Origin: Solihabitans fulvus
Lineage (GTDB): Bacteria; Actinomycetota; Actinomycetes; Mycobacteriales; Pseudonocardiaceae
Direction of reading: 5' to 3'
NCBI RefSeq assembly: GCF_008386585.1
Contig: NZ_VUOB01000042.1
Coordinates: 100,828 to 164,827, forward strand
Length of the DNA stretch: 64,000 bases
Part shown: positions 21,312 through 29,567 of the stretch, in pieces
Position numbering within the stretch: position 1 is the stretch's first letter
Layout of the letters: every line of letters starts with the position of its first letter
Notes under the pieces: generated by a model
Database searches by the model: none
Told to the model about the DNA's origin: nothing
The model's input: only the letters and a program-made list of their open reading frames with translations
Made by a program: the position numbers and the translations under genes

Positions 21312-21469
21312 GCGCACCCGTCCCACCGACACCCTGTGTGTCCCCGCGATCCTCCCACGGGCCGTCCGCGCGGTCGGCCAGCATGACAACCGAGGCACGA
21401 TCGGGCGGTTCGCTGGACGCCGGCAGGACGGATCCGCTACGCATCTCTCCTGAGCAACCGAGGAGGACC

Positions 21470-22810
21470 ATGTCGGTGCTGCCAACCAGGACGCGGATCA
21501 GCTACTCGCTCGGCTCGTTCGTGACCGGAGCGTTCGGCACGGTCCCCGGGCTGCTGCTCCTGCCCTACCTGACCGACACGATGGCCGTGCCGGCCGCGGT
21601 CGCCGGGCTTGTCGTGTTGGTCCCGAAGGCGTGGGACGTGCTGTTCAACCCGGTCGCCGGCCGCCTGTCCGACAGCAGCCTGACCAGGCGCGGCAGCAGG
21701 CGGCGGTTCCTGTTGCTCGGCGGGCTCGGCGTGGCCGCGCTGTTCGCCGTCATGTTCGGGCATCCCGGCTTCGGCACGACCGGCGGCGACGTGACGTACG
21801 TGGTGGTCGCGTTCTTCCTGTGCGCCACGGCGTACGCGTTCTTCCAGGTGCCGTTCAACGCGCTGCCGGCGGAAATCACCGACTCGCCGCAGGAACGCAC
21901 CAGGTTGACCAGTTGGCGGATCGGCTTCCTCGCCATCGCGATCCTGGTCTCCGGCGGCGGCGCGCCAGCGATCACCACCGGCGTCGGCGGGGTCGCCGGC
22001 TACCGCGTCATGGGCGTCATGATCGGGCTGTTCATGCTCGTCGGGACGCTCGGGGTGTTCTTCGGACTGCGGAACGCGCCGGTCGGCTCGCTGCGGCCGA
22101 CCACGGTCGGCAGGCTGGAGCTGTTGGCGACGATGCGCCAGTGGCGGCCGTTCCGTTGGCTGCTCGGGGTGTACTTCGTGCAGGCGTTGGGTGTCGGCAC
22201 GGTGCTCGCCGGGATCAGCTACCTGGCCCGCTACATCCTCGGTGACGCCGGCTACCAGACCGTGCTGTTCGGCGTGTTCGTCGGGCCCGCGCTGGTGATG
22301 ATGCCGGTGTGGCCAAGGATCGGGGCGCGCTGGGGCAAGCTGGCCGGGTTCCGGATCGCGACGGCCGCCTTCGGCGTCGCGCTGTTCGGCATGCTCGGCG
22401 CACGGGTGTTCCCGCTCGGCGTGACGTTGTGCTTCGCGGCGCTCGCCGGGATCGGCTACGCGGGGATCTCCGTGTTCCCGCTGGCGATCCTGCCCGACCT
22501 GATCAGCGCCGAGGAGGAGCGCACCGGCGCGACGCGCGCGGGTGTCGCGGCCGGCGTGTGGACGGCGTCCGAGACACTGGGTCTCGCGCTCGGGCCTGGC
22601 CTGTTCGGCCTGGTGCTCGCCTCCGGCGGCTATCTGTCCAGTGTGGACTCCTCGGCGGCGCAACCGCCGAGCGCGCTCACCGCGATCATGATCGGTTTCG
22701 CCGTGGTGCCTGCGGTGTTGATCCTGCTCGGCATCCCGCTGTTGCGGCGATCGGTGCTGGAGGAACGCCCGCCGGCCGCCGTGCCGACCCCGGTCCCGAA
22801 CGAGAGCTGA
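21470..22810 (+). CDS. GPH-type (glycoside/pentoside/hexuronide:cation) MFS transporter
   Basis: A 446-residue membrane protein with about twelve hydrophobic segments. Family marks include RISYSLGSFVTGAFGTVPGL at the N-terminus, DVLFNPVAGRLSDSSLTRRG (loop 2-3 motif), RRRFLLLGG, and PLAILPDLISAEEERTGATR in the C-terminal half. GPH transporters carry sugars or small organic solutes with Na+ or H+. ATG at 21470 follows GAGGAGG. It is divergent from the caspase fusion, sharing a 158-bp gap. No sugar-use genes are adjacent, so the substrate stays open. Confidence 0.88.
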   Translation: MSVLPTRTRISYSLGSFVTGAFGTVPGLLLLPYLTDTMAVPAAVAGLVVLVPKAWDVLFNPVAGRLSDSSLTRRGSRRRFLLLGGLGVAALFAVMFGHPGFGTTGGDVTYVVVAFFLCATAYAFFQVPFNALPAEITDSPQERTRLTSWRIGFLAIAILVSGGGAPAITTGVGGVAGYRVMGVMIGLFMLVGTLGVFFGLRNAPVGSLRPTTVGRLELLATMRQWRPFRWLLGVYFVQALGVGTVLAGISYLARYILGDAGYQTVLFGVFVGPALVMMPVWPRIGARWGKLAGFRIATAAFGVALFGMLGARVFPLGVTLCFAALAGIGYAGISVFPLAILPDLISAEEERTGATRAGVAAGVWTASETLGLALGPGLFGLVLASGGYLSSVDSSAAQPPSALTAIMIGFAVVPAVLILLGIPLLRRSVLEERPPAAVPTPVPNES

Positions 22811-22909
22811 CGCCTGCCAACGCGCTGTGCGACCCGACCGACCACATCGAGCCGTCGCCGCTGCGGGACACCGGCCGCGCGCACCCGAGAACCCGGCCGA
22901 TCAGCGCCT

Positions 22910-23410
22910 ATGCTGCCGCACGTGAGCCCAGCCGCGAGCGCCGCCGACGATCAGCAGGTCAGCTACCGGCTCGCCCCGGCACAGCGGACCAGGATGCGCC
23001 GCGTCGCCGGATACCTCCTGATCGTCCCCGCCGTCGGCATCGTCGCCACCTGGCTGGCCGGCCCCGGCCCGTGGACCGTCCTCGTGCTGCTCGGCGTCGG
23101 GTTCGCGGTGGCCACGGTGGCGCTGGTCTACCCCACCGCTGGCCGCACCGTCGTCGACGGCGCCGGCATCCACGCCAACCGCCCGCTCTCCCGCCACCAC
23201 TATCGGTGGGCGGACATCACCGCCGTGGAGGTCGTCCGGACCAGGGACCGCAGCGGTGTGCAGACCCGCCTGGCCGTCCGCACCGGCCGCCGCCGCCCGC
23301 ACCTGCTGCCCGCGCCCCGCAGTTACTCGCTCTGGGCGGATCCCCGGTTCGAGGACCGCGCCACCGAGATCATCCTCGCCGCCAGGCAGCGGCAACCCGG
23401 GCAGCGCTGA
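22910..23410 (+). CDS. PH-domain-like membrane protein
   Basis: A 166-residue protein with two membrane helices (YLLIVPAVGIVATWLAG and WTVLVLLGVGFAVATVALV), then a soluble domain of bacterial PH type: VDGAGIHANRPLSRHHYRWADITAVEVV. It has the wording of the small PH-domain proteins found next to ribosomal or lipid genes in actinomycetes; their function is unknown. The start is ATG 22910 or GTG 22922; neither has a clear ribosome binding site. It is convergent with the Gfo/Idh gene, with a 14-bp tandem array between the stops. Confidence 0.7.
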   Translation: MLPHVSPAASAADDQQVSYRLAPAQRTRMRRVAGYLLIVPAVGIVATWLAGPGPWTVLVLLGVGFAVATVALVYPTAGRTVVDGAGIHANRPLSRHHYRWADITAVEVVRTRDRSGVQTRLAVRTGRRRPHLLPAPRSYSLWADPRFEDRATEIILAARQRQPGQR

Positions 23411-23430
23411 CCGCGCGACCGGACCCGTCG

Positions 23431-23542
23431 ACGACCGCCCGCTGACGATCACCCGTTAACGATCACCCGTTAACGATCACCTGCTGACGATCACTCGCCG
23501 ACGACCACTCGCCGACGATCACCCGGCGGCGACTACCCGCCG
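23431..23542. repeat. 14-bp tandem repeat array (8 units)
   Basis: Eight consecutive 14-bp units of the form ACGATCACCCGTTA. Units 2 and 3 are identical and the others differ at one to four positions (ACGATCACTCGCCG and similar). The array fills the gap between two convergent genes and runs over the stop codon of the Gfo/Idh gene at 23533, so repeat changes could alter that protein's last residues. Confidence 0.9.
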
Positions 23543-24441
23543 ACCTGCCCGCACGCCGCCTCGACGACGCGTTCGCACAGCTCGTGGGTGCGCAGCGCGT
23601 CGGTCGGGTCGACGAGCCGCCCGGCCACGACCTCGTCGAGGAAGGCGACCACGATCTGCTCGATGCCGCGCTGGCGGGCGACGGGTGTCCAGTCGTCGCG
23701 GCGGGTCAGGGTCGGCCGGCCGTCGTGGTCGACCACCTCGGTGAGGTTGCGGATCTCCCGCCTGGTGTCCCGCCCGGACACCTCCAGGATCTCCTCGACG
23801 GACCCGCTGCGGCGGTTCATCACGCCGACGGCGGTGCAGCCGTCGCCGGAGAGCTGGAGCAGCACGTGGTCGACCAGGCCGTCCCGGCCCCGCGCCCGCA
23901 CGTCCACGTGGTCGATCTCGCCGGGCAGCAGGAAGCGGAGGGTGTCCACCACGTGGATGAAGTCGTCGAACACCATCGAGCGCAGCTCCTGCGGCAGGCC
24001 GACGCGGTTCTTCTGCATGACGACCAGGTCGCGCGGGTGGTCGAGGCAGGAGGCGTAGGCGGGCGCGTAGCGGCGGTTGAAGCCCACCATCAGGCTCACC
24101 CCGCGCTGCTGGGCGAGGCGCGCCAGGCGCTCGCTGTCGGCGAGGTTGTCCGCCAACGGCTTGTCCACGTAGGTGGGCACGCCGGCCTCGATCAGCCGCG
24201 TCACGATCTCGGGGTGCGCGGCCGTCGGCGCGTGCACGAACGCGGCGTCGAGGCCGACGGCGAGCAGCGCGTCGAGGTCGGCGTGCCGGTGCGCTTCGGG
24301 GATCCGGTGGATGTCCCCGATCCGCCGCACGGTGGCGGGGGTTCGGCTCTGTAGGTGCGGTTCGACACCGGGCCGGGTGGTCAGCACCGGGAGGTACGCC
24401 TTCTCCGCGATGTCCCCGAGCCCGATGCAGCCGACCTTCAC
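23533..24441 (-). CDS. Gfo/Idh/MocA family oxidoreductase
   Basis: A 302-residue NAD(P)-dependent dehydrogenase. The N-terminal Rossmann fold opens VKVGCIGLGDIAEKAYLPVL (G-x-G-x-x-A variant), and VDKPLADN holds the lysine of the family D/E-K-P motif. The C-terminal half is the alpha/beta substrate domain (GFNRRYAPAY, DDFIHVVDTLRFL). The GTG start at 24441 has GGAGG four bases upstream. Substrates in this family are sugars, inositols or related compounds; no neighbour points to one. The gene ends inside a 14-bp tandem repeat, giving the tail ACGQVGG. Confidence 0.88.
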   Translation of the reverse strand: MKVGCIGLGDIAEKAYLPVLTTRPGVEPHLQSRTPATVRRIGDIHRIPEAHRHADLDALLAVGLDAAFVHAPTAAHPEIVTRLIEAGVPTYVDKPLADNLADSERLARLAQQRGVSLMVGFNRRYAPAYASCLDHPRDLVVMQKNRVGLPQELRSMVFDDFIHVVDTLRFLLPGEIDHVDVRARGRDGLVDHVLLQLSGDGCTAVGVMNRRSGSVEEILEVSGRDTRREIRNLTEVVDHDGRPTLTRRDDWTPVARQRGIEQIVVAFLDEVVAGRLVDPTDALRTHELCERVVEAACGQVGG

Positions 24442-24688
24442 GACGCCTCCATGGTGCGCCGCTCCGCGTCTGGGAGGCCGTGCGCGCACGGCCGAGCATA
24501 GGTAACGGCCCGCGCCGACGCCTCCCTGGCCTCGACCGACACGACCGCCAACCCGGTCGAACCCGTTGTGCGCGTTCAGGTTCACGCGTCAGCGGCGACA
24601 GGGCGCTGCCGTTGCCGCGGCTCGGCCTGTCCGGTTCGGTCTGAGGTACGCTGCGTCCACGCCGCGACTACGTGAGGAGGTGAGCCCG

Positions 24689-24748
24689 ATGACCGGAACC
24701 GGTTCCAACCGGGCACTCCTCGCCGGCGCGTTCGCCTTCGCGGGCTGA
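24689..24748 (+). CDS. Possible 19-residue leader peptide
   Basis: ATG at 24689 follows GAGGAGGTGA at ideal spacing and opens MTGTGSNRALLAGAFAFAG before a TGA. The ribosome binding site is much stronger than average here. It is followed within five bases by an inverted repeat and then by the epoxide-hydrolase remnant, the order expected of a leader-peptide/attenuator unit. No run of one regulated codon is obvious. It may instead be the stub of a lost gene. Confidence 0.4.
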   Translation: MTGTGSNRALLAGAFAFAG

Positions 24749-24752
24749 ACCG

Positions 24753-24789
24753 CACTGGGAGTGTCCGTCCACGACACACACTCTCAGTG
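24753..24789 (+). promoter_or_regulatory. Hairpin between leader ORF and epoxide-hydrolase remnant
   Basis: CACTGGGAGTGT (24753-24764) pairs with ACACTCTCAGTG (24778-24789): a 12-bp stem with one G-U pair and a 13-base loop. There is no T-tract. The next bases are GAAGGA, the ribosome binding site of the following ATG at 24798, so the stem could control translation or act as an attenuator. Confidence 0.45.
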
Positions 24790-24797
24790 AAGGAATC

Positions 24798-25145
24798 ATG
24801 ACAGCCACACCGTTCCAGATCGCCGTGTCCGACGACGTCCTCGACGACGTTCACCAGGAGGGGCGTCGCCGAGACCTGGCACGAGCTGATGACGAAGACC
24901 CTTGGCTACCAACGGTTCGGGGCCGTCGGCGGCGATATCGGCGGCGGCGTGACGCAGTGGCTCGGCGCGCTGTGCCCCGGCGAGGTCGTCGGCGTGCAGA
25001 TCACCTCGGCGGTCATCGCGGCCGATTTCGCCGCGCAGCCGCCGACCACGCAGGAGCAGGCGTTCCTCGACACCGTCGCCGCGTACGACGCTGAGGACCA
25101 GGGCTACAGCGAGATCATGTGCACGCGGCCGGACACGATCGCCGC
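24798..25145 (+). pseudogene. Epoxide hydrolase remnant
   Basis: The start, MTATPFQIAVSDDVLDDV, is the typical N-terminus of the EHN-domain epoxide hydrolases. After about 20 residues the frame changes and the sequence jumps to ETWHELMTKTLGYQRFGAVG-GDIGGGVTQWLG, which in intact enzymes lies some 130 residues later and carries the GGDWG nucleophile region (here GGDIG). It ends after GYSEIMCTRPDTIAA without the C-terminal half. An internal deletion with frameshift plus 3' loss means no active enzyme. Confidence 0.75.
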
Positions 25146-25153
25146 ACAGCAGC

Positions 25154-25186
25154 GTGCCCCCTCGACCGCAGGGGTCGAGGGGGCAC
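25154..25186 (-). terminator. Strong hairpin terminator after aspS
   Basis: GTGCCCCCTCGACC and GGTCGAGGGGGCAC form a perfect 14-bp stem with a 5-base loop, 18 bp beyond the aspS stop. No U-tract follows, as usual for actinomycete terminators. It could also stop transcription from the remnant on the other strand. Confidence 0.8.
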
Positions 25187-25203
25187 GCCGGCGAAACTTG
25201 GTA

Positions 25204-26511
25204 CTACGGCTCCAGGCGGTTGGGGCCGCGGAACAGGAACGTGGTCTCGCGGATGCTGTCGACGCCGAGCAGCACCATCATGATGCGGTTCAGGCCGGCG
25301 CCGAGGCCGCCGTGCGGGGGCGTGCCGAACCGGAACGAGTCGAGGTAGGGCTTGAGCGGCTCGGTGGCCATGCCCTTCTCCTCGGCCTGCTTCATGAGCA
25401 CGTCGTAGCGGTGCTCACGCTGCGCGCCGGTGGTGATCTCGATGCCCTTCCAGAGCAGGTCGAAGCTCTCGGTCACCTCGGGCCGGTCGGCATTCCGCAT
25501 GTGGTAGAACGGCCGGACGCCGATCGGGAACTCGGTGATGAACACGAACTGGTGGCCGTACTTCTCCTGCACCAGCGCGGAGATCGAACGCTCGCCCTCG
25601 GGGTCGAGGTCGCCCTTGACCTTCTCCGGCTTCCAGCCCTGCTCGGTCAGCTGCTCGATCGCGTCGCGCATGGTGATGCGGGGGAACGGCAGCTCCGGCA
25701 CGACGACCTCGACGCCGAAGAGCTCCTGGATCGCCTCGCCGTGCTTCGCCTTCACCTCGGCCAGCACGTGCGCGAGCATGCGCTCCTCGAACGACATGAC
25801 GTCCTCGACGCCGTCGATCCAGGCGAGCTCGAGGTCGATACCGGTGAACTCGGTGGCGTGCCGCGAGGTGAACGACGGCTCTGCGCGGAACACCGGGCCG
25901 ATCTCGAACACCTTGTCGATGCCGCCGGAGATCGCCATCTGCTTGTAGAACTGCGGCGACTGCGCCAGGTAGGCGGTGCGGTCGAAGTACTTCACCTTGA
26001 AGACCTCGGCGCCCGACTCCGAGGCGGTGCCCATGAACTTCGGCGTGTGCAGCTCGGTCGCGCCCTCGCCGTAGGCGAACTCGCGCAGCGCGGCCTCGAC
26101 CGTGGTCTGCACCTGGAAGATCAGCGTCCGCGCCGGGTTGCGCAGGTCGAGGAAACGCCAGTCGAGACGCTGGTCGATGCCGGTCAGCTCGTTGATCGGC
26201 AGCGGCGAGTCGGCCGCGTTGACGACCTCGACGGAGTCCGGCACCAGCTCGATGCCGCCGAGCTTGACGATCGGGTTCTCCACGATCGTGCCGGTCACCT
26301 TCACGGCCGACTCGATGGCGGCGTGCTCGAAGGTCTCCTCGGTCTCCGAGGCGGGCTCGGTGCGCTTGTTGGTGACCTGAACCATGCCCGTGTGATCACG
26401 CACCAGGACGAACTGCATCTTGCGCTGGAGCCGGGAGGTGTTGATCCATCCGTAGACGGTCACACGCTCGCCGATGTGTGCGGGGAGATCCCGCACCAGA
26501 GTCCTGGGCAT
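25204..26511 (-). CDS. aspS: Aspartate--tRNA(Asn/Asp) ligase, archaeal-type (nondiscriminating)
   Basis: At 435 residues, with no ~100-residue GAD insertion, this is the archaeal/eukaryotic-type AspRS rather than the ~590-residue bacterial form. Residues 1-105 are the OB-fold anticodon-binding domain (RVTVYGWINTSRLQRKMQFV, VRDHTGMVQV). The class-II core has motif 2 FRAEPSFTSRHATEFTGIDL and motif 3 HGGLGAGLNRIMM. The ligase charges tRNA-Asp and, if nondiscriminating, tRNA-Asn for the GatCAB amidation route. Several actinomycetes carry such a gene beside the bacterial one; whether this genome does is not visible. It lies 166 bp downstream of the LAL regulator and ends at a strong terminator. 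Confidence 0.93.
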   Translation of the reverse strand: MPRTLVRDLPAHIGERVTVYGWINTSRLQRKMQFVLVRDHTGMVQVTNKRTEPASETEETFEHAAIESAVKVTGTIVENPIVKLGGIELVPDSVEVVNAADSPLPINELTGIDQRLDWRFLDLRNPARTLIFQVQTTVEAALREFAYGEGATELHTPKFMGTASESGAEVFKVKYFDRTAYLAQSPQFYKQMAISGGIDKVFEIGPVFRAEPSFTSRHATEFTGIDLELAWIDGVEDVMSFEERMLAHVLAEVKAKHGEAIQELFGVEVVVPELPFPRITMRDAIEQLTEQGWKPEKVKGDLDPEGERSISALVQEKYGHQFVFITEFPIGVRPFYHMRNADRPEVTESFDLLWKGIEITTGAQREHRYDVLMKQAEEKGMATEPLKPYLDSFRFGTPPHGGLGAGLNRIMMVLLGVDSIRETTFLFRGPNRLEP

Positions 26512-26677
26512 CGCACATCCTCGATAGCTCGTGCACTAGACAGATTCGCGCTGGTCGGGCCGACGCTCGCGGCCGGTTGAGGTTATCGCATCGTCGGTGC
26601 GCGCCCGGCGACCGGTGCGCGGGCCCGGACACGCGCGGTGACCGCGCGCTCACCCCGCCCCGGCCGCCCAGGGCAGA

Positions 26678-29422
26678 TCACGCCTGCCGCGCCGCGGTGT
26701 CCAGATCCAGCCTGGCGAGCTCCGTCCTGGTCGCGACGCCGAGTTTGGGGAACGCGTTGTACAGGTGGTAGCTCACCGTCTTCGGGCTGAGGAACAGCTG
26801 CGCGGCGATCTCGCGGTTCGTCACGCCGGTCGCGGCCAGCCGGACGACCTGGAGCTCCTGCGGGGTGAGTTGGTTGAGCCGGTTCGCGGCGCCCGAGGCC
26901 GGCGCGAGGGTCTGGCCGGTGGCGCGCAGCTCGGTCCGGGCGCGGTCCGCCCACGCCATCGCCTGCACGCGCTCGAACGCCTCGACGGCGCGGCCCAGCT
27001 GGGTGCGGGCCTCGGCGCGGCGGCGCTGCCGCCGCAGCCACTCCCCGTAGACCAGCTCGGTCCTGCCGCGTTCGAACGGGCAGTCGTCCCTGCCGTGCAG
27101 GGCGAGCGCGGCCAGGTAGCTCTCCTCCGCCGCAGGGCCGTCGGTCAACAGGCCGCGACACCTGGCCAGCACGGCGTCCGCCCAGTCCTGCCCGATGTGC
27201 TCGACCCAGGCCATGAGGCGCGCCAACGGTTCGGCGGCCCGGTCGGGTCGGCCGAGCCGCACCGCGGCCTCGATCCAGTCCGGCATGCTCCTGGTGATGG
27301 GCAGCTGGTAGCCGAGCGGCCCGGTGAACAACGCCTCCAGCCGGTCCAGCACGGCCGCGTACCGTCCGGCGCCGAGGTCGAGCAGGCTCAGCGCCGCGTG
27401 CGCCCACGACGGACCCGGCGCGCGCCGCAGCAGCTCGGTGCCGAGCAGGCACTCGTTGGCGTGCGCGCGGCACTCGTCCTCGGCTCCCCTTCGGGCCGCG
27501 ACATAGGCCAGTACCCCGTGCACGTGCACGGCCCTGTGGTGTTGTCGGGTGTCGCGGGCGATCCGCAGCGCCTCGGTCGCCGACACGAGCGCGTCGCGGT
27601 GCAGCCCCGCGAACAGCTGCGCGACCGACTGGTAGATCAGCGACAGCGGCAGCCAGCCGACCACGCCGTGCGTGCGGCAGTCGGCGGCCATCCGCGCGGC
27701 CTGGTGGTAGGTCCGCCGGTAGTCGCCGGTCAGCAGGAGCAGCGCGGCGAGCATGGATCGGTGCGAGAAGCTGACCTCGCGCGTCTCGGCGCGCTCGGCC
27801 CACACCCGGAGCCGTTCGAGGTCGCCGGGCGGCCAGCCGACGGTCAGGCCGCTGCCGAGGAGCTGGCCGAGCTGCATCGGGCCGTCGGCGTCCGGCGACA
27901 GCCGAGACAACAGTTCGGTGGCGCGCCGGCCGAGGTCCGCTTCGCCGACAAGCCAGCAGTACTGGATCGTCTCGGCGAGCATCCCGTCGGCGACCCTCGG
28001 GTGCTCCGCCATGATCGGGACGACCGCATCGACCAGGTCAGGGAAGGCGCTGTCGTCGGTGCCGTCGCGGAACTGCGTGGTGGCCCTGACATAGGCGAGC
28101 CTGGCCACCATCAGCGGGTCGGTGGTCTCCCGGATCGCCACGGCGGCCAGCGCCCGCGCCTGGTCGACGTCGCCGGCGTACGCCGAGGCCTCCGCGGCGA
28201 CGGCGAGCCTGCGCACCTTCGCGACCGGGTCGACGCTCAGCGCGGCGGCCCTACCGTAGGCGGCGGCGACCGCGCCGTAGCCGCTGCGGTCCCTGGCGCG
28301 TTCGGCCGCGCGTTCCAGGGCGGACGCGGTCGGCTCGTCCGGCCCGGTCGCCGCCGCCGCGTACTGCCAGGCCCGCAGGTCCACGTCCTGCTCACCGTCG
28401 AGGACGCGCGCGAGCGCCCGGTGCGCGGCGAGCCGCTCGGACAGCACCGCGCCCTGCCGCAGCGCGGTGCGCACGAGCGGATGGCGGAACTCGATGGCCT
28501 GGCCGCGCGCGGTGACCAGCCCGACGCGTTCGGCCGGCGCGAGGGCGGCGGGCTCGACCCAGAGCGTCGCGGCGGCCCGCAGCACGACGTCGAGCCGCCC
28601 CGTGTCGTCGCAGGCCGCCACGAGCAGCACGGTCCGCGTCTCGACCGGCAGGGCGTCGATGCGCTTGCGGTAGGCGTCCTGGATGCGTTGCGGCAACGGC
28701 AAAACCCCGAGCCCGAACACCCCGGCCGCCGCCGAATCGGCCACCCCTCGGCCGGCCAGCTCGATGAGCGCCAGCGGGTTGCCGCCGGTCTCGGCGAGCA
28801 CCGCGTCCCGCAACCTGGCCGGCATGTCCGGGGCGTGTTCGGCGAGCAGCACCGACGAGGACTCCTGGTCGAGCCCGTGCAACCGCAGCTCGGGCAGGCC
28901 TGCCGACGGGAACGCGCTGTGCTCGTCCCGCGCCGCGAACACCAGCGCGACACCCTCGGCCTCCAGCCGTCGCGCGGCGAACAGCAGCGCCTCGGCCGAG
29001 GCCGTGTCCAGCCACTGCGCGTCGTCGACCAGACACAGCAGCGGGCCGTCCTCGGCGAGTTCGGACAGCAGGGTCAGCACGGCGAGCCCGATCAGGAACC
29101 GGTCGGCGCGCGGCGCGGCGTCCAGGCCGAACGCGCCGCGCAACCCGGACGCCTGCGGACCGGGCAATGTTCCGATGCGGTCCAGCACCGAGCGGAACAA
29201 CAGGTGCAGGGCGGCGAAGGGCAGCTCGGCCTCGGTCTCCACGCCGACGCCGCGCAGCACCCGCAGACCGGTGTCCGCCGCGGTTCGGCCGGTGTGCTCC
29301 AGGAGGGCGGTCTTGCCGACCCCTGGCTCGCCGCGCAGCACCAGCACGCTGCTGCGGCCGGACCGGGCGTCGGCGAGCAGGCGACCCAACTCGCGTTGTT
29401 CCTCGGACCGTCCATAGAGCAC
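26678..29422 (-). CDS. LAL-type LuxR family transcriptional regulator with AAA ATPase domain
   Basis: A 914-residue large ATP-binding LuxR regulator. The ATPase domain starts at once (MLYGRSEEQRELGRLLADA) with Walker A GEPGVGKTALL and Walker B LLCLVDDAQWLD. A long TPR-like helical middle follows. The C-terminal LuxR helix-turn-helix at about 845-905 reads LTPQELQVVRLAATGVTNRE then LSPKTVSYHLYNAFPKLGV. LAL proteins are ligand- and ATP-dependent activators, often of carbon-use or secondary-metabolite genes. It is divergent from the M24/TrmO pair, with 145 bp between. The GTG start has only a weak ribosome binding site. Confidence 0.93.
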   Translation of the reverse strand: MLYGRSEEQRELGRLLADARSGRSSVLVLRGEPGVGKTALLEHTGRTAADTGLRVLRGVGVETEAELPFAALHLLFRSVLDRIGTLPGPQASGLRGAFGLDAAPRADRFLIGLAVLTLLSELAEDGPLLCLVDDAQWLDTASAEALLFAARRLEAEGVALVFAARDEHSAFPSAGLPELRLHGLDQESSSVLLAEHAPDMPARLRDAVLAETGGNPLALIELAGRGVADSAAAGVFGLGVLPLPQRIQDAYRKRIDALPVETRTVLLVAACDDTGRLDVVLRAAATLWVEPAALAPAERVGLVTARGQAIEFRHPLVRTALRQGAVLSERLAAHRALARVLDGEQDVDLRAWQYAAAATGPDEPTASALERAAERARDRSGYGAVAAAYGRAAALSVDPVAKVRRLAVAAEASAYAGDVDQARALAAVAIRETTDPLMVARLAYVRATTQFRDGTDDSAFPDLVDAVVPIMAEHPRVADGMLAETIQYCWLVGEADLGRRATELLSRLSPDADGPMQLGQLLGSGLTVGWPPGDLERLRVWAERAETREVSFSHRSMLAALLLLTGDYRRTYHQAARMAADCRTHGVVGWLPLSLIYQSVAQLFAGLHRDALVSATEALRIARDTRQHHRAVHVHGVLAYVAARRGAEDECRAHANECLLGTELLRRAPGPSWAHAALSLLDLGAGRYAAVLDRLEALFTGPLGYQLPITRSMPDWIEAAVRLGRPDRAAEPLARLMAWVEHIGQDWADAVLARCRGLLTDGPAAEESYLAALALHGRDDCPFERGRTELVYGEWLRRQRRRAEARTQLGRAVEAFERVQAMAWADRARTELRATGQTLAPASGAANRLNQLTPQELQVVRLAATGVTNREIAAQLFLSPKTVSYHLYNAFPKLGVATRTELARLDLDTAARQA

Positions 29423-29567
29423 GGTCGCGAACGTACCCGAGCAAGGTCATCCGAACCCGGTCATCCGCCCGATCCGCTCGGCCACTCCCGCGCCATAGCG
29501 TCCTGATCAGCACGAACCGCCGCCCGGCCCGGATCGGAGTTTCGGGCCACGCAAAGGAGAAACCGCC

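Noticed and set aside
24753..24789. Rho-independent terminator of the 19-codon ORF
   Set aside because: The stem is followed directly by a ribosome binding site and a start codon, with no T-tract, so control of the next start fits better.
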